From assembly GCA_002964805.2 (NCBI GenBank), contig PUDQ02000049.1, positions 186,001-250,000 of the forward strand: a stretch of 64,000 bases of DNA, in the 5' to 3' direction. Positions within the stretch are counted from its first letter, which is position 1; every line of letters starts with the position of its first letter. Below, piece after piece: positions 32,605-44,254 of the stretch. The translations under genes were made by a program, and so were the position numbers. Under the pieces are notes generated by a model, which was not told where the DNA came from, searched no databases, and was given only the letters and a program-made list of their open reading frames with translations. The DNA is from Trametes villosa (lineage: Eukaryota; Basidiomycota; Agaricomycetes; Polyporales; Polyporaceae).

Positions 32605-34408
32605 CTAGATATGTAAGTCCGTGGGTCCGCTCGCCTCCGATTTCTCCCCTATCGATTTCACGTCCCACCCCGTATACCCAGGAAGCGTCTCGGAGTACCC
32701 CTCAGAGTAGGGACGCGGGTCGTCGTTTCCGCGGTCGGCTTGCCTCACCATGGCGTTTGGAGAAAAGCCGATGCTACCCGCGGGAGACGCCGCGCGGCGG
32801 CTAAGCAGAGGCATAAATGACATGGAGCGATATGCTCCTGCAAAGCATAGAAGTCGCGTCAGCGGCTTTAGCTCGCGAACGTCAGAGAGGCTGGTTCACG
32901 ACTGACCTGCTTTCCGAGCCGCAACGGATCTAGGCAGCTCCTTGTCCTCCGCAATAGGCGCTCCAGGAGTCCCTTGGCCAGTGGGATAGGGCATGGTCTT
33001 GCGCTTCTGTCTTCGCGTGTACCACAGGGCCGCCAACAGGATCCCTGTTACCGACACTACCGCGACCACTATGCCGACGATGGTCCCCGTAGGTACGGGC
33101 CGGACCTTTGCTGTACGAACCGAGCTACTGCCATCTCCCGAGTCGGTGCCTGCGTCTGATCCGGTGCTGGTGACCGTCGCTGAAGTCTGAATAAGGGAAC
33201 TTCAAGTCAGAGCAGGTCGAGAGAGACGCGAGACCAGTCTCACAATCACTGCCGCGGATGTTGCAGGCGCCTGAATCTCAGTTGTCAACGATGATGGTGA
33301 ACTCGCGTGATACGAAGAGTTCGTTTTCAAAGGGTGGCATATGGATTTGTTCTGTTGCTCCTCTGCATAATACACCTTCTTCACATCGGAGCTTTAGGTT
33401 TATCAGACAGCCGTGCAGCTTGAGCCCCAGGAATAGCTCACTAGGACCTAAGTTCCACACATCGTATTAGGCGCTTTCAAGGGCGAGTTTTCAGAGATCA
33501 CGCACCAGCCATCACTATTGAGGGAGAGTTTTTCGAAGAGAAAGCCCATGTCCTCGATACCGAGGGCCTGGATGACATCCTTGTCAGGATTGGTCCTTGC
33601 TCAACGATCAGACACAACGTCGAGGATCATAGCAGATTAGATTCTTACGGTGGAATGCCATCCGGTACACTGTTGATACCCGGGCATTGTTGGAGGTATG
33701 CGGTATACACCGTCGCACCTATAGTGATACCCGTTGGGTGTGAGGCCCGCTGCCGGTTGGGAGCCCCCGAGACCGACGCACCGCCGGAGATACCCTGGTA
33801 ACGTTTCCCAGAGGAACTAGAGTTGTTACTCTGTTGACAGCTATAGAAAAGGTTAGCGACAGATTAGGGTGCAGGAAGGCGCTAATTACTTCACACATAG
33901 CATGTACAGCTGGAAGGCCGCGGAATTGCAGCAACATAGCGCTGCACCGGTGTCCACGATCAGTGATTCGACTATGCCGTGATTCACTGTGGCAACGTAC
34001 CTTCCTCAGGAGAGCAGGGAGTGTCACTGACACCTGTTGACGAGAGTTGAGGTAGTGTGTCTGACAGAGCGGAGCGTGTATTCGGAGAGCCGGTCCTCTT
34101 GCTTAGTTTTTCGTCGTTGAAGATCCCGAGAATAGTGAGAAAACTCACAGTCTGGGTTACACGCCTTCCGTAGCTTCGTGTAAGTGGTACCTGTACCCAA
34201 AGCATCGTTCAGCCCCGTTTTCATCCAAGACGTACGTGTTCAGTGTATAGAGCTTACACGGGCTCTCCTCGAAGCAATTTGAGTACCAGTGCACATGGCC
34301 ACTTTGGCACGTCATATCTTCCTTCGGCACAAGGGCACCGGTGGCTACACCGAAAAGTACGAGGCCTAGCGGCAACATAAGAGACACATAAGGTAGCCGC
34401 ATTGCCAT
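32605..34408 (-). CDS. Copy F: Cys-rich membrane protein, family of nine, shortened 3' end
   Basis: Function unknown. From ATG 34408: a signal peptide, CQSGHVHWY and ESPC; then TTYTKLRKACNPDC, CCCNSAAFQLYMLCVK (about 33893-33945) and IEDMGFLFEKLSLNSDGW. The transmembrane helix (about 33020-33100; GTIVGIVVAVVSVTGILLAALW) is followed by YTRRQKRK. The tail matches B, D and E through SETLPGYTGWDVKSIGEKS. It then ends abruptly in SGPTDLHI, without the roughly 25 residues and PLxPxR terminus of its relatives. The stop codon lies 11 bp from the transposon's right end, so the tail was probably lost in the rearrangement that placed the element there. It may still be expressed as a tail-shortened receptor-like protein. 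Confidence 0.68.
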
Positions 34409-34511
34409 AGTCGAGCGTTGCGCCTGCTAGCAAGCCCGAGAGAGAGGGATGTCGTGGAGGTAGGTCGCCAGAAGGTCAGCGCCGCCGCGCGGAACGAGGG
34501 ACGCGTTTATC

Positions 34512-34528
34512 GCCATCGCGCGCACAGC
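34512..34528 (-). promoter_or_regulatory. Shared GC-rich upstream box, copy F
   Basis: On the reverse strand CTGTGCGCGCGATGGCG lies about 105 bp before the ATG, matching the boxes of A, B, D and E. Confidence 0.4.
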
Positions 34529-35177
34529 TCTCCGCTGGACATCTTCGCTTCCATGCCGCACTCCATGGCGTCAGGATTAAGTTCGGTCCGCAGAAGGTGC
34601 GTGACTGTGCGATGGACATCGCATACACCGCACGATGGGCGGCGCACCGCCTCGTGATGAAGCACAGCTCGCTATCCACCGTGTTGGTAGTTTGGGCTGT
34701 AGCGCTGTATATAGAGCAAGTTCGTTAGCTCAACACGCAATAGAGGCGCGAGCGCGTAGACACTGACCTATACCCAGGCCCGCCAGGGCTAAGGTCTCGT
34801 CAAACCCACAGGCCGTCCGTAGTCTAGGTTTGGAACGCAGGGGCGAGCCGCCTATTTACGGACAGCATCCGGGGTGATATCGCGCGCTGTCATCTAGCAT
34901 GTAAGATGGACGGATGCAATCAGCAGCGAAGAAGCCTTTCCGACGTGAGCGCGCACGAGCGGATAGATACGAGGTGGAAGGAACAAAATCGAGCGCGCAA
35001 CTCGGCGTGGGAGATGTCGCGATCGCGCCTGCTGCAAGGGCGGAAGCAACTTGGAAGGCCGGCGCAGCGCAATTACCTGGGACATTACTGTAACCCAGAG
35101 CAGTAGACATCAATGAAAGGAGCGTAATGCCATTTGACCGAACGCGCGATCAAAGTAGTAAATAAAGCTGTAAGGTG
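34529..35177. other. Intergenic between copies F and G
   Basis: No supported gene. A reverse-strand frame at 34,856-35,113 has no family signature. Confidence 0.45.
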
Positions 35178-36766
35178 TCAGCTGAGGTAACGATTAGGTT
35201 TGAGGTCCCCATCCAGCTGCCCTGCACACGGCGCGGGCGGTATGAGTACGGGTGCTAACTGCGCGAGCATGCGAACGAGAACCTACCGCGTGTGTCCGTA
35301 GGAATGAGATACGGCGCGACCGCAGTGGGCGTGGTGAGCGGCCTGTCCACGAAGGGGTTGTAGCTCAACCGCCGGGCGACGTTGCTAGGAGCGGTGTACG
35401 CGTGCTTCGCCCTCTTGTGTCTTCGCCAGAGGAAGAAGCCGGCCGCGGCGACCCCGAGAACGCCAAGTACGCCGATCACTCCGCCTATAGCAGCGCTCGC
35501 ACCAGGGGACAGTCCGGAGCCGCCATGGTCGTTGCTAGCGAGGCTGCCCGTAGCATTGCCAGAAGGTGTTGGACTCTGTTGCGGGCGTAAGTGCGAAAAG
35601 GAGAGGGCGGGGAGGATCGGAGACACGTACGGATTCAGAACTCGACAGAGGGAGGGTGGCTGACGAGGCGCTCGCCGAATAGAGTGTTGAGAGCGGAGAA
35701 GTCGCCGTTAGGGACTCGGAAGAACCTTGGTTCGAGCAATGCGTGAAGGTCTGGTTACCGCTCGCCGCGTGCTTGACCTGCGCGTTCTCCTTCGTCCATA
35801 CGCTAATTCAGGAGCGCCGTCAGCATCTAGTCAGAACACGGTACACGGACACTGACTAGAACCTGGAGAAAATCGTCAGCATTCCCGCTATGCAGCGTTT
35901 GACGAGCTACGGAGCTTACCAAGCACCATCGTCCCAGCCGCCGTATAGAAAGTCGTCGAGCTTGATGTTCTCATTGCATACCGCATTCTGAATGTCGGGA
36001 CCCAGTCTACTAGATGGTTAGTATCCGGGAAAACAAGGTGAGAAAAGACACATACGAGTGGGAAGTCCCGGCTCCACACGATCCCCGGTAAGTATCGTAT
36101 GTTTTAGGGGCTGTACGCCGCTGGTGGTCAAGCGCTGTAGTACAGATGCCCCAGAGCACTCACGCGCATCAATCCCAGTCTGTTCTCCACCCAATTTGTC
36201 TTGTTGGCAGCTAGAGAAGGGCATTCAACATCGCGAAAGGCAGGCGTGAACGAAGAGTGACAGTTCACGTACTTCATACAGAGCATACTGAGCGCAAATG
36301 CCACTGTGTTGCAGCAACAATCGGCTGCACCGGCACGCGTTAACACTCGAATCCCCATGCCATACGACGCACAGACTTACAGACTTGATCATTGCATGTA
36401 TCGCCCGGGAGCGTCGTTGTGAACCGGGGCACCTGGTCTGAGAGCCACTCGTAATCAGTTGCCTGGCATTCGAAGTACAGAGCAACGACGTATTACGCAC
36501 AGTCATTATTGCAGACCTGACGTAGTCTCTCATACGTCCTACCTGCGAGATCCGTAAGTAAGTGGCCGACCTTAATTTCGCAGGAGGGACTTACAAGGTG
36601 TTTCGCCAACGACGCTAGTATACCAGTCTAGCTGCCCGCTAGCGCACTGGGTATGATCTGCCGCCGATACGAACACGGGGATTATGGGACCCAAAAGCCA
36701 CAAGAGAAGGAGGAAACGCGCATAGCAACCACCGGAGCGGTGGATACCCGTCGCAAGGCTGCGCAT
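35178..36766 (-). CDS. Copy G: Cys-rich single-pass membrane protein, divergent tail
   Basis: Function unknown. From ATG 36766: a signal peptide (FLLLLWLLGPIIPVFVSA), CASGQLDWYTSVVGETPC with split Cys codon, DCCCNTVAFALSMLCMK (about 36273-36322) and CQQDKLGGEQTGIDA. Then come YRGSCGAGTSHS, PDIQNAVCNENIKLDDF and LYGGWDDGAW, and GNQTFTHC. The transmembrane helix (about 35440-35515) is AAIGGVIGVLGVLGVAAAGFFLW followed by RRHKRAK. The ectodomain groups with C, H and I. The tail is different: RRLSYNPF, no PPxY and no PLxPxR. The 3' end is my best splice choice (donor near 35,280, last exon ending 35,178); if that intron is not used, translation stops at 35,255. Confidence 0.62.
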
Positions 36767-37655
36767 GTCCAGGCGTGCTTGTTGTAAGGAACGGCTAGTA
36801 ATCAGGCTCCCGACACCTCGCCAATTCCAAAGACACAGGAAGGAACAAGAGCGGCGAGCGCGAGATGGAACACAGGAAAGAGGGGATTAAAGCTGACAAT
36901 CGGCTGCCCAGGACTGCCGGGGATGCGGTGCAGGATGTACTACCACCGTGGTCCATCACTCCGCCTTCGACATGTTCGCCTAAAAGCGGTTTGAGCGGCG
37001 CGCCACGAATACTTACTGATCTCTCAAGCCGGCTTCGAGATATTTAGTTGCCGCATGCCATGCCGGAACCTGGGAGCAGCACATGGTTGTCTCAGCCAGC
37101 TGAGCTTGATGATCACTGCGTAGATCTTCCCTCCTGACAGGTTTGATCAGAGACGGGAAAATGGGACGCTTGCTTGCCCACACAGCATTCGGTGACGGTT
37201 GCTGGCTACATTCTTGTGAGCTCCAGGCATGCCACAGGTCAACGTTAAACAGCGGGATACAGAATGTGAGAGAAAGATGAACAGGTAGAACCAGTGGAGG
37301 TCGAAGCGGACGAACAACGAGTCGACAGACGCCCAACCGGCAATTACCGTCTGCCAATATGATTTGAAAAGGATGGTCGACCTTCGTCGACGACGCACGT
37401 CGGAATCACACACTGGGCCAACCAAGCTTTTGGACTCTTAGAGACTGACAGGCCTTAAAAACCACCAGAGGAACCACAAGAACCAGACGAAATCACGAGG
37501 ATAACTGCGCATGCTACTTATATACTACAGTGACTCGCGCGAATCACAGTACTACTAAGAGTCCCGGAGCAGAAGAAACAGAAACTATAGAACACAATAA
37601 TGGACTTAGAACCGGTTGAAAAGAAAGGGTTTCCAGGGAAGGCGAGGTATGCGTA
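36767..37655. other. Intergenic between copies G and H
   Basis: No supported gene in 0.9 kb. Confidence 0.5.
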
Positions 37656-39490
37656 CTACGCAGAGTGCCCGGAGTAACCCGCCTTCTCATCCAGCCGCAT
37701 GGGCACGAGCGGCATATGCGGGTTGGTCGCTACCTCAGACGCGGGCGCGCTCGGCGCGCTCCCGCTCCCGCTTCCTTGGTGGCTCGTCGCAACCTCCGAG
37801 CCCACATTCGAGTCGTCCTCCCACGAACGGTACGCAGGAGGAAGCCTGCCGGACGCGGACCGGGCGAGCGGGACGACGACACCCGCGTCGGTGTGGCGCA
37901 GGTCGCTGTCCGAGCTTAGGCCGGCGCTCTGGGGAACAGGGCTGGAGTAGTCGCTCCAGGAGGACGGGCCATGACCGTGTTGAGGAGACAAGATCTGGGA
38001 GGTCGAGTAGGCCGACTGCGGTGGCGGAGCTGCGTACCACGGCGTAAGAAAAACGCTCACGCAGACGAGAGCACACGTACCTCCGCCGTTGTTGCTAACC
38101 ATCCCGATGAACGGCGTAGACATGTTTGGTGAGGAGACGGCCGAGGGGCCGTCAATGTCGTAGCTGTGCGGCGGATCCTGTATGCCACGGGTGATGCCAC
38201 CGTGTCCCCGAGAGCGTCGTCTCCAGCAGAAGAGCGCGACGAGGGCGGCCGTGATGGCTACCAAACCGCCCACCACGCCGCCAGCTATGGCGCCCGCGGG
38301 CGACGACGACGAGCTTTTCTCGGCACCGCCCGAGTCTGCGCTTGTCCCGGTAGGACCGGCTGGGTTCGTCGTCTTCGCCGTATCAGACTAATCGTAGGGC
38401 GATGTTAGTTAGCAAGATATAGAAAGCACTGTACAAAACTCACAGTGATGGCAGATTGTGAGGCGGAAGCAGTGCCGCTGCTGGACTGCGTGGCGGTCGC
38501 TGACGGAGATATCTGGTTCGCGCAGTGGGTGAATGTGTTGTTGTTGTTCACCGCATGGTCCCGAACGGCGTTCTCCTTCGTGAATACGCTTTCATCGTAG
38601 GCGCGTTAGAACGGGAATTCGCCGGTTCGCCGAGTACAGCGGCAAGGAAATAACTCACTAAAACCTAAGCAGATGTTAGTATAAGCCGCGTCGCACTGAT
38701 ATCATAACGAAGCTCACCATGAACCGTCGTCCCAACCACCATAGAGGAAGTTGTCCAACTTGATGTTGAGGTTGCAAACGCCCTGCTGGATATCCTTGGG
38801 CAATCTGCACTCGCCATCAGCGTCCGTGTCGCATCGATTATCGAGGCATTGATACTTACGAATGGTTGGTTCCGGCACCGCATGTACCGCGATAAAGGCC
38901 GTAGGCCCCAACGCCTGCGTCAATACCGATCTCGTTGCCCGCAATTTGGTCTTGCTGGCAGCTACAAATGTACCAGACGTATGTGTGAGAAGCTGATCGA
39001 TGATCGCACGACAAATCGCGGCTTACTTCATGCAGAGCATGCTCAGCTGGAACGCAACAGTGTTGCAGCAGCACGCCGCTGGGGCGCGTCAGTACCAGGC
39101 ACACGCGCGTACGAGCAGACAAGTACTCACAAACTTGGTCATCGCACTGATCGCCTGGGGTCAATGGCCTGAAGTCCGGCACTTGGTCTATTCATGGACG
39201 ATCCGCATAGGCGCAGTCAGAACCACAGTAAACGGATGAAGAGATGGTACTAACAGTCATTATTGCAGATCTGGCGCAGCCTCTGGTAAGTTACGCCTGC
39301 GGATCTCGTCAGTGCCTACGTTGCGGGAGCGGAGACGACAAAGGAACTTACATGGTGATTCCCCAACCACGTTCGAATACCAATCCAGCTGCCCGCTGGC
39401 GCACGTTGTGTTACCCGCCCATGCAGTCCCCGCAAGCAGTACGGTAGAAGCCCCAAGCAAATGGAGAGCCCTAGCTCCCGACCAGACCAT
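37656..39490 (-). CDS. Copy H: Cys-rich single-pass membrane protein with PPxY tail
   Basis: Function unknown. ATG 39490 opens a good signal peptide (LLGASTVLLAGTAWA) followed by CASGQLDWYSNVVGESPC. Later exons encode ACCCNTVAFQLSMLCMK (about 39025-39080), CQQDQIAGNEIGIDAG, YRGTCGAGTNHS, LPKDIQQGVCNLNIKLDNF, LYGGWDDGSW and NNNTFTHC. A Ser/Thr stalk and a transmembrane helix (about 38225-38300; GGVVGGLVAITAALVALFCW) with RRRSRG follow. The tail has ARSASGRLPPAYRSWEDD (PPAY at 37830-37841) and the end MPLVPMRLDEKAGYSGHSA. It is the closest relative of copy I. An upstream in-frame ATG at 39634 would add an unlikely Arg-rich extension. Confidence 0.72.
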
Positions 39491-40252
39491 CCTCCAGAAC
39501 CCGTAGCAGGACAAGCGGCAGAACAGATAGTGCGAGCGACGCCGCCACAGCGGGAAGCCGGCGGGAGGGAGTGGTTGGGAGGAAAGAAGGTGACCAAGCT
39601 GAGGGCTGCGGCGACGCCGCACGGCTGAGGACATCCCTCCTAAGCCATAACCGATGTATCGGGAACTTCATGAGTTGGCGAGGCCTCCGATTCGGGCGGG
39701 AAGAACATTGCCAAGCACACGTTTGATGCGTTAGCGTACGCTACGCGATGGCGGGCGCTGTCGGTGCCGGCGGGATACGTACAACATATACGACGCTTCA
39801 TTTCTTCGAGCTCAGCCCATTCGAGCCTCTTCGGCGAGCGTTGGAGAGTATATCGTGTGCCATGGTAGACGATTTGGAGAGTCGACCCCGGATATGTGTA
39901 GGTTTTGGGTAAGAAAAGATAGCCGACGCGTACAAGGTGGCCGTGCTTCTTGGATTAATGCGATCGGCCTCGCCTTATCCAGGAATTGATGCTGTGTCGT
40001 GCTGCCTGCGGCACCAGGAACATCGATGGAGCCAGGTGGTCAAGGGTGGTCACATCAGAAAAACGTCAAGTAAACCGTGAGATAGAGACTAGCACTGAAC
40101 TGGACCCACCGTAAGTCCGAAGGCCGGCCAAGCACAACAGTTACTTATCGACGCAAACCAACGAGCAATAGAATAGGCTCTCGTGCAAGAACAAAGGCTG
40201 TATGTAACAGCACGACTACGGCTCCAGCAAAGAGCGCCATACCCTCCAGTGC
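39491..40252. other. Intergenic between copies H and I
   Basis: No supported gene. Confidence 0.5.
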
Positions 40253-42296
40253 TCAAGACATCGGGCCAAGGTGCTTCTCCTCGGGGCGCTGGGGTATGAG
40301 GGGAAAACGCGGACTGGTCTCGGCCTCCGACTCCTCGCCCGTAGTATTCCCGCCGCCGGAGTTGGACGCGTACTCGGAACCCTCTGACCCTACGTTCGAG
40401 CCGTTTTCCCATGATCGATATGCAGGTGGTAGCCTGCCAGAACCCGAGCGAGAGAGCGGGATCACAACACCCGCGTCGGTGTGACGCGCGGAGAGGCTCT
40501 GGTCGGAAGGAACAGTACTGCGCCAAAAGGCGCTAGCCCGAGAGTAGTCGTCCAACGTATACCCTGCTCGAGCGACGTCGGAGGGTGGAGCTAGGCCATC
40601 GAGCCACGCTGATGTTCGTTGTCCGCCGTCTGAGTGCCCGTGGGCCGGAGCGGTAAGTATGGTCACTCCGGACGATGCTGGGGCGTTTCCACTCACAGCC
40701 TGTGCCGAAACGGACTGTCAACATGTCTCTCCGGGGGAAGTCATCGTCTGGCGGAGACTCCATGAGCTTGAGTGTGGCTTCGGAGCGTCGTCGAGCCTGG
40801 CATCGCCAAAGCCACGCCAGTAGGGCAACGATACCCGCAACAGCCACAACTCCGCCCACCGCCCCACCGATGATCACGGGAAGGTGGGATGAGGATGATG
40901 TTTGCCCGTTACGAGCGTCATCCGTAGAGGAGGCGGTAGGGGCGCTCAGAGTAGAAGATGTGGTCGTAAAGGATTCCTGCTGTATAGTCAACCTCGCCAC
41001 CGAATGTGCATAGCCGGAGGGACTTACCGGAGTCGCAAGGGATGCGTCAGATTGCGCGTCGGGCACACCCGGAGTAGTATTAAGGGAGGGCGTTGCAAGG
41101 GTATTACTGGACGTGGGGCCTAGCGGGGGGCTAGTCGTCGTGTCCGCTGGATTGCTTAGCGTCGTCGCGGGAGATGTAGTCGGTGGGGTAGAAATGCTAG
41201 TGGTCGTAGCAGTGCTGGTGATAGTAGTAGTTGTAGATGGACGCGTTGCGGCTGGCGAGATCTGGTCCGCGCAATGGGTGAAGGTATTGTTGTTGTTCGC
41301 CGCGTGGGTACGTTCCGCGTTCTCTTTCATCCAGACACTGCCAGGTTACCACTGGTCAGTTCCCCCAGTCGCAACCAAGACTCGATGTGAACGTACTAGA
41401 ACCTATCACGAGTAATAATCAGTTACCTCGCAAAGATCGGACTCGGTAACAAGCGTACCATGAGCCGTCTGCCCATCCGCCGTACAAGAAATCATCCAGT
41501 CTGATGTGCTCGTTGCAAACGGATCTTTGGATATCCGAAGTCAATCTATCCTCGGGCAGTCAGTGCCATGGTGAATACCTGAAGTCAAGTAACTCACGAA
41601 TGGTTCGTTCCAGCGCCACAAGTCCCACGATAACGGGTATATGTGCCGGGAACTGCATAGGCAGTAGTAAGTCATATACGTCAATACCGGATTTCCGATG
41701 CATATACCGGCGTCGAAGCCAGCCTGGTTGCCGGAGAGTTTGTCCTCTTGACAGCTAGCGGAATTAAGTGAGTTATGTGTCAATGAGCGGCAGGAGCATC
41801 AACGTACTTCATACACAACATGCTCAGCTGGAATGCGACGGTGTTGCAGCAACATGCCGCTACGAGCCAATCAGAAACTTTCCATCCGGGGAACAGAACA
41901 CACTCACAGACTTGATCGTCGCAGTTGTCCCCAGGAGTCGTAGACCTGAAGGTTGGTACCTGGTCTGTAGGTATATTATATCAGAATCGCATGTTGCGGG
42001 ATGGAGATGTGCAAGAGCCCTCGCGAAGGACGGACCGCAACTCACAGTCGTTGTTACATATCTGACGAAGCCTTTGATACGTCATGCCTGCGCACAATCC
42101 GTGGGCCGTCAGCGAGGGTCTCGAGCGTTGCACGCAGGCGTTCAGAGCGCGTACATGGTGTCTCTCCCACGACACTGGTGTACCAGTCCAGTTGACCGCT
42201 TGCGCATGTCGTGTGGCCCGCTGACGTAGGAGCAACCAGGAAGAGGAGTGCTACCAGGGAAAGCCAGAAGCATACACGCTCTCTACACTCCGGCAT
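40253..42296 (-). CDS. Copy I: Cys-rich single-pass membrane protein with PPxY tail
   Basis: Function unknown; the best-resolved member. From ATG 42296: a signal peptide (LSLVALLFLVAPTSAG), CASGQLDWYTSVVGETPC (split codon) and MTYQRLRQICNNDC. Then YQVPTFRSTTPGDNCDDQV, ACCCNTVAFQLSMLCMK (about 41811-41870), NCQEDKLSGNQAGFDAG and YRGTCGAGTNHS. LTSDIQRSVCNEHIRLDDF, LYGGWADGSW and NNNTFTHC follow. A long Thr/Ser-rich stalk (about 41000-41270), probably O-glycosylated, precedes the transmembrane helix (about 40795-40880; IIGGAVGGVVAVAGIVALL) and CQARRR. The tail carries SRSGSGRLPPAYRSWENG (PPAY at 40418-40429) and ends near PLIPQRPEEK. Introns repeatedly split Cys or Lys codons at the same places as in copies A and E, which supports common descent across the whole cluster. 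Confidence 0.75.
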
Positions 42297-44254
42297 CTTG
42301 TGAAGGCGAAGAATGGTCAAGGGGCGAGCGGCGGTCCTGCGGACGTCGAGCTGAATACCAGTACCAGGGGAGGGAGGGGAGGAGGGGCAACTCGTCAGAT
42401 ACTCGCAGGCGGGCGTGAAAGCGTTCGCCGTTGACGTCTGTTAGCCGCCGGTCCTTGCTGCCAAACCGCCACATCTGCCAGAGCCTTGAAGCGCATCGCA
42501 ATCGAAGCCGACAGAAGGCAGGTCGGAAGATCCGAGATGCGGCGCAGGTGTTGGGTCACAAGGCGGTCTGATTCCCTATAGCAGGAATCCCACTGCTTAA
42601 ACGGCAGGCACGATCCAAAGGAGGGCAGACCCGGAGCGAACAAAGGACACCAGAAACCGCCGCCTCGACAAGCAGATCGCAGCCATCGAGCTAGAGACGG
42701 AGCCCTTCAGATGGTTCGCTGGATACGGAATTGCTACTCACATCGATGCCGTCGCACGGAGCCTACCAGGCGGCGCCCGACGAAGCTTGGGAGTCAACGG
42801 GTATTGTCTGAACGCATCTGTTAGCAGTGATGAGTACGTCAAGCTTCGGTTCGGGGGCGTGCATCCTCCGTGTCTAGACTTTTGACCAGGGCGTTGGCAT
42901 GTGCTGCCTAGCTGGTCCACTTGGGTAGTTCGACATCGGGGCCTGGGAGCGCTAGCTGCGACCCCAGTGTTTCAGGTCGACGTGAACAACGTGCCCAACG
43001 TCCATCGAACTCACTACGCATCGTGCAGCGTCAACGGCCGTCAGAATCCGTGGGACAGAGATAGGGGTAGAAGCCGCACCGCATGGAGGGGCCGATACTG
43101 CGGCAAGTTGGACGTCGTTGAACTGCTTCATTGAATACGCTAAGACGGTGGGTCCGCTGCGAGCAGTACTACTGGAGAGAGGCTGTTTGTAGTAAGCGGG
43201 GCTTCGCACCACCGCAACGAGATTTGCGGCTTCCCATAAGTGACGGTGCCTATCTGTTGAGTTTTCCTGGTCAGCCAAGGGTGCTAACGTACGAAAAAAG
43301 ACTCACTTACCAGCTACGTAGACGCAGGTGTAAGGGCAACCGACCGCAAATGTTAGCCAGTCGGGAGCTTGAGTATTGTGCGACTTCCTCCCTCTCCGAT
43401 ACCGTTGTATTTCGACCGCCGTTGAGCTGTTCGCGCAACCAGGCGAGGAGGAGGAAAATCCTCGCGTCGGAGAGGCCACACACTGCTCAATGCAAGTTCC
43501 CCATTGATGGGAGTGTATTCCCCTCAACCTGGGTTGATGCGTTACTGCAGGGTTTCGTGCTGATATCAACGAAAAATGCTCCGCGGGCCGATGCAGATGT
43601 GCGGAAAACAGTGCTTGAGATGATGGCGGTCCAGAAGATCGAGAGGTCTGCGCGTCTGCGGCTGTGCTGTCTCGCGAAAGTGGAGCGCCGGTGGGCTACC
43701 AGAGAGCTCACCGCGATCTTGCATGAAGTATCACGCGAGCACATCCAGCCAATCCCCCATGGATGCGAAACCACGAGCCTGCAAATATTCCCGACGGTGA
43801 GTGCTATAATACAGCAATGACAGTCGCAGCCAAACCACAGCGCGCGTGTATGTACTGAGAGTATGGCTACAAGAAAGGAAACGCGAGGTATGGACGGGAG
43901 CGCTCGAGAGGGAGAGAGAGACAGGAAGAGAAGAGAGACCTGAGTGATACAACACGGGACGGACCACGGAGAGCAGTCTTAAGTACAATCAAAGCAGGTT
44001 ATGGTATGCGTATGCGTATGCGTGTGCGAAAACGGGCGCAGAACGTTCGTGTGTGTGCTCTGTCCGCCGGGGTGTGCTACAGTATGAGTACGGTCGTGCC
44101 GGGTCTGGTATGGTAAATGCTGCTGCGGCCGATCGATAACAAGATGATGATGAGGTGGTGGACAAGTGCGGGTGCAGGTGCGGGTGCGAATGCGAATAAT
44201 GAGTACGTGCGACGTGCCGCCGATGGGTGTCTTATCCATGGCGGAGAAAAATGT
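42297..44254. other. Intergenic with one unexplained long frame
   Basis: The forward frame 43131-43820 is open for 229 codons (for example WVDALLQGFVLISTKN, KVERRWATRELTAILHEV). I recognise no family, signal or splice context. Around 43,890-43,940 there is a GA-rich tract and at 44,005-44,030 a short TATGCG repeat. Confidence 0.4.
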
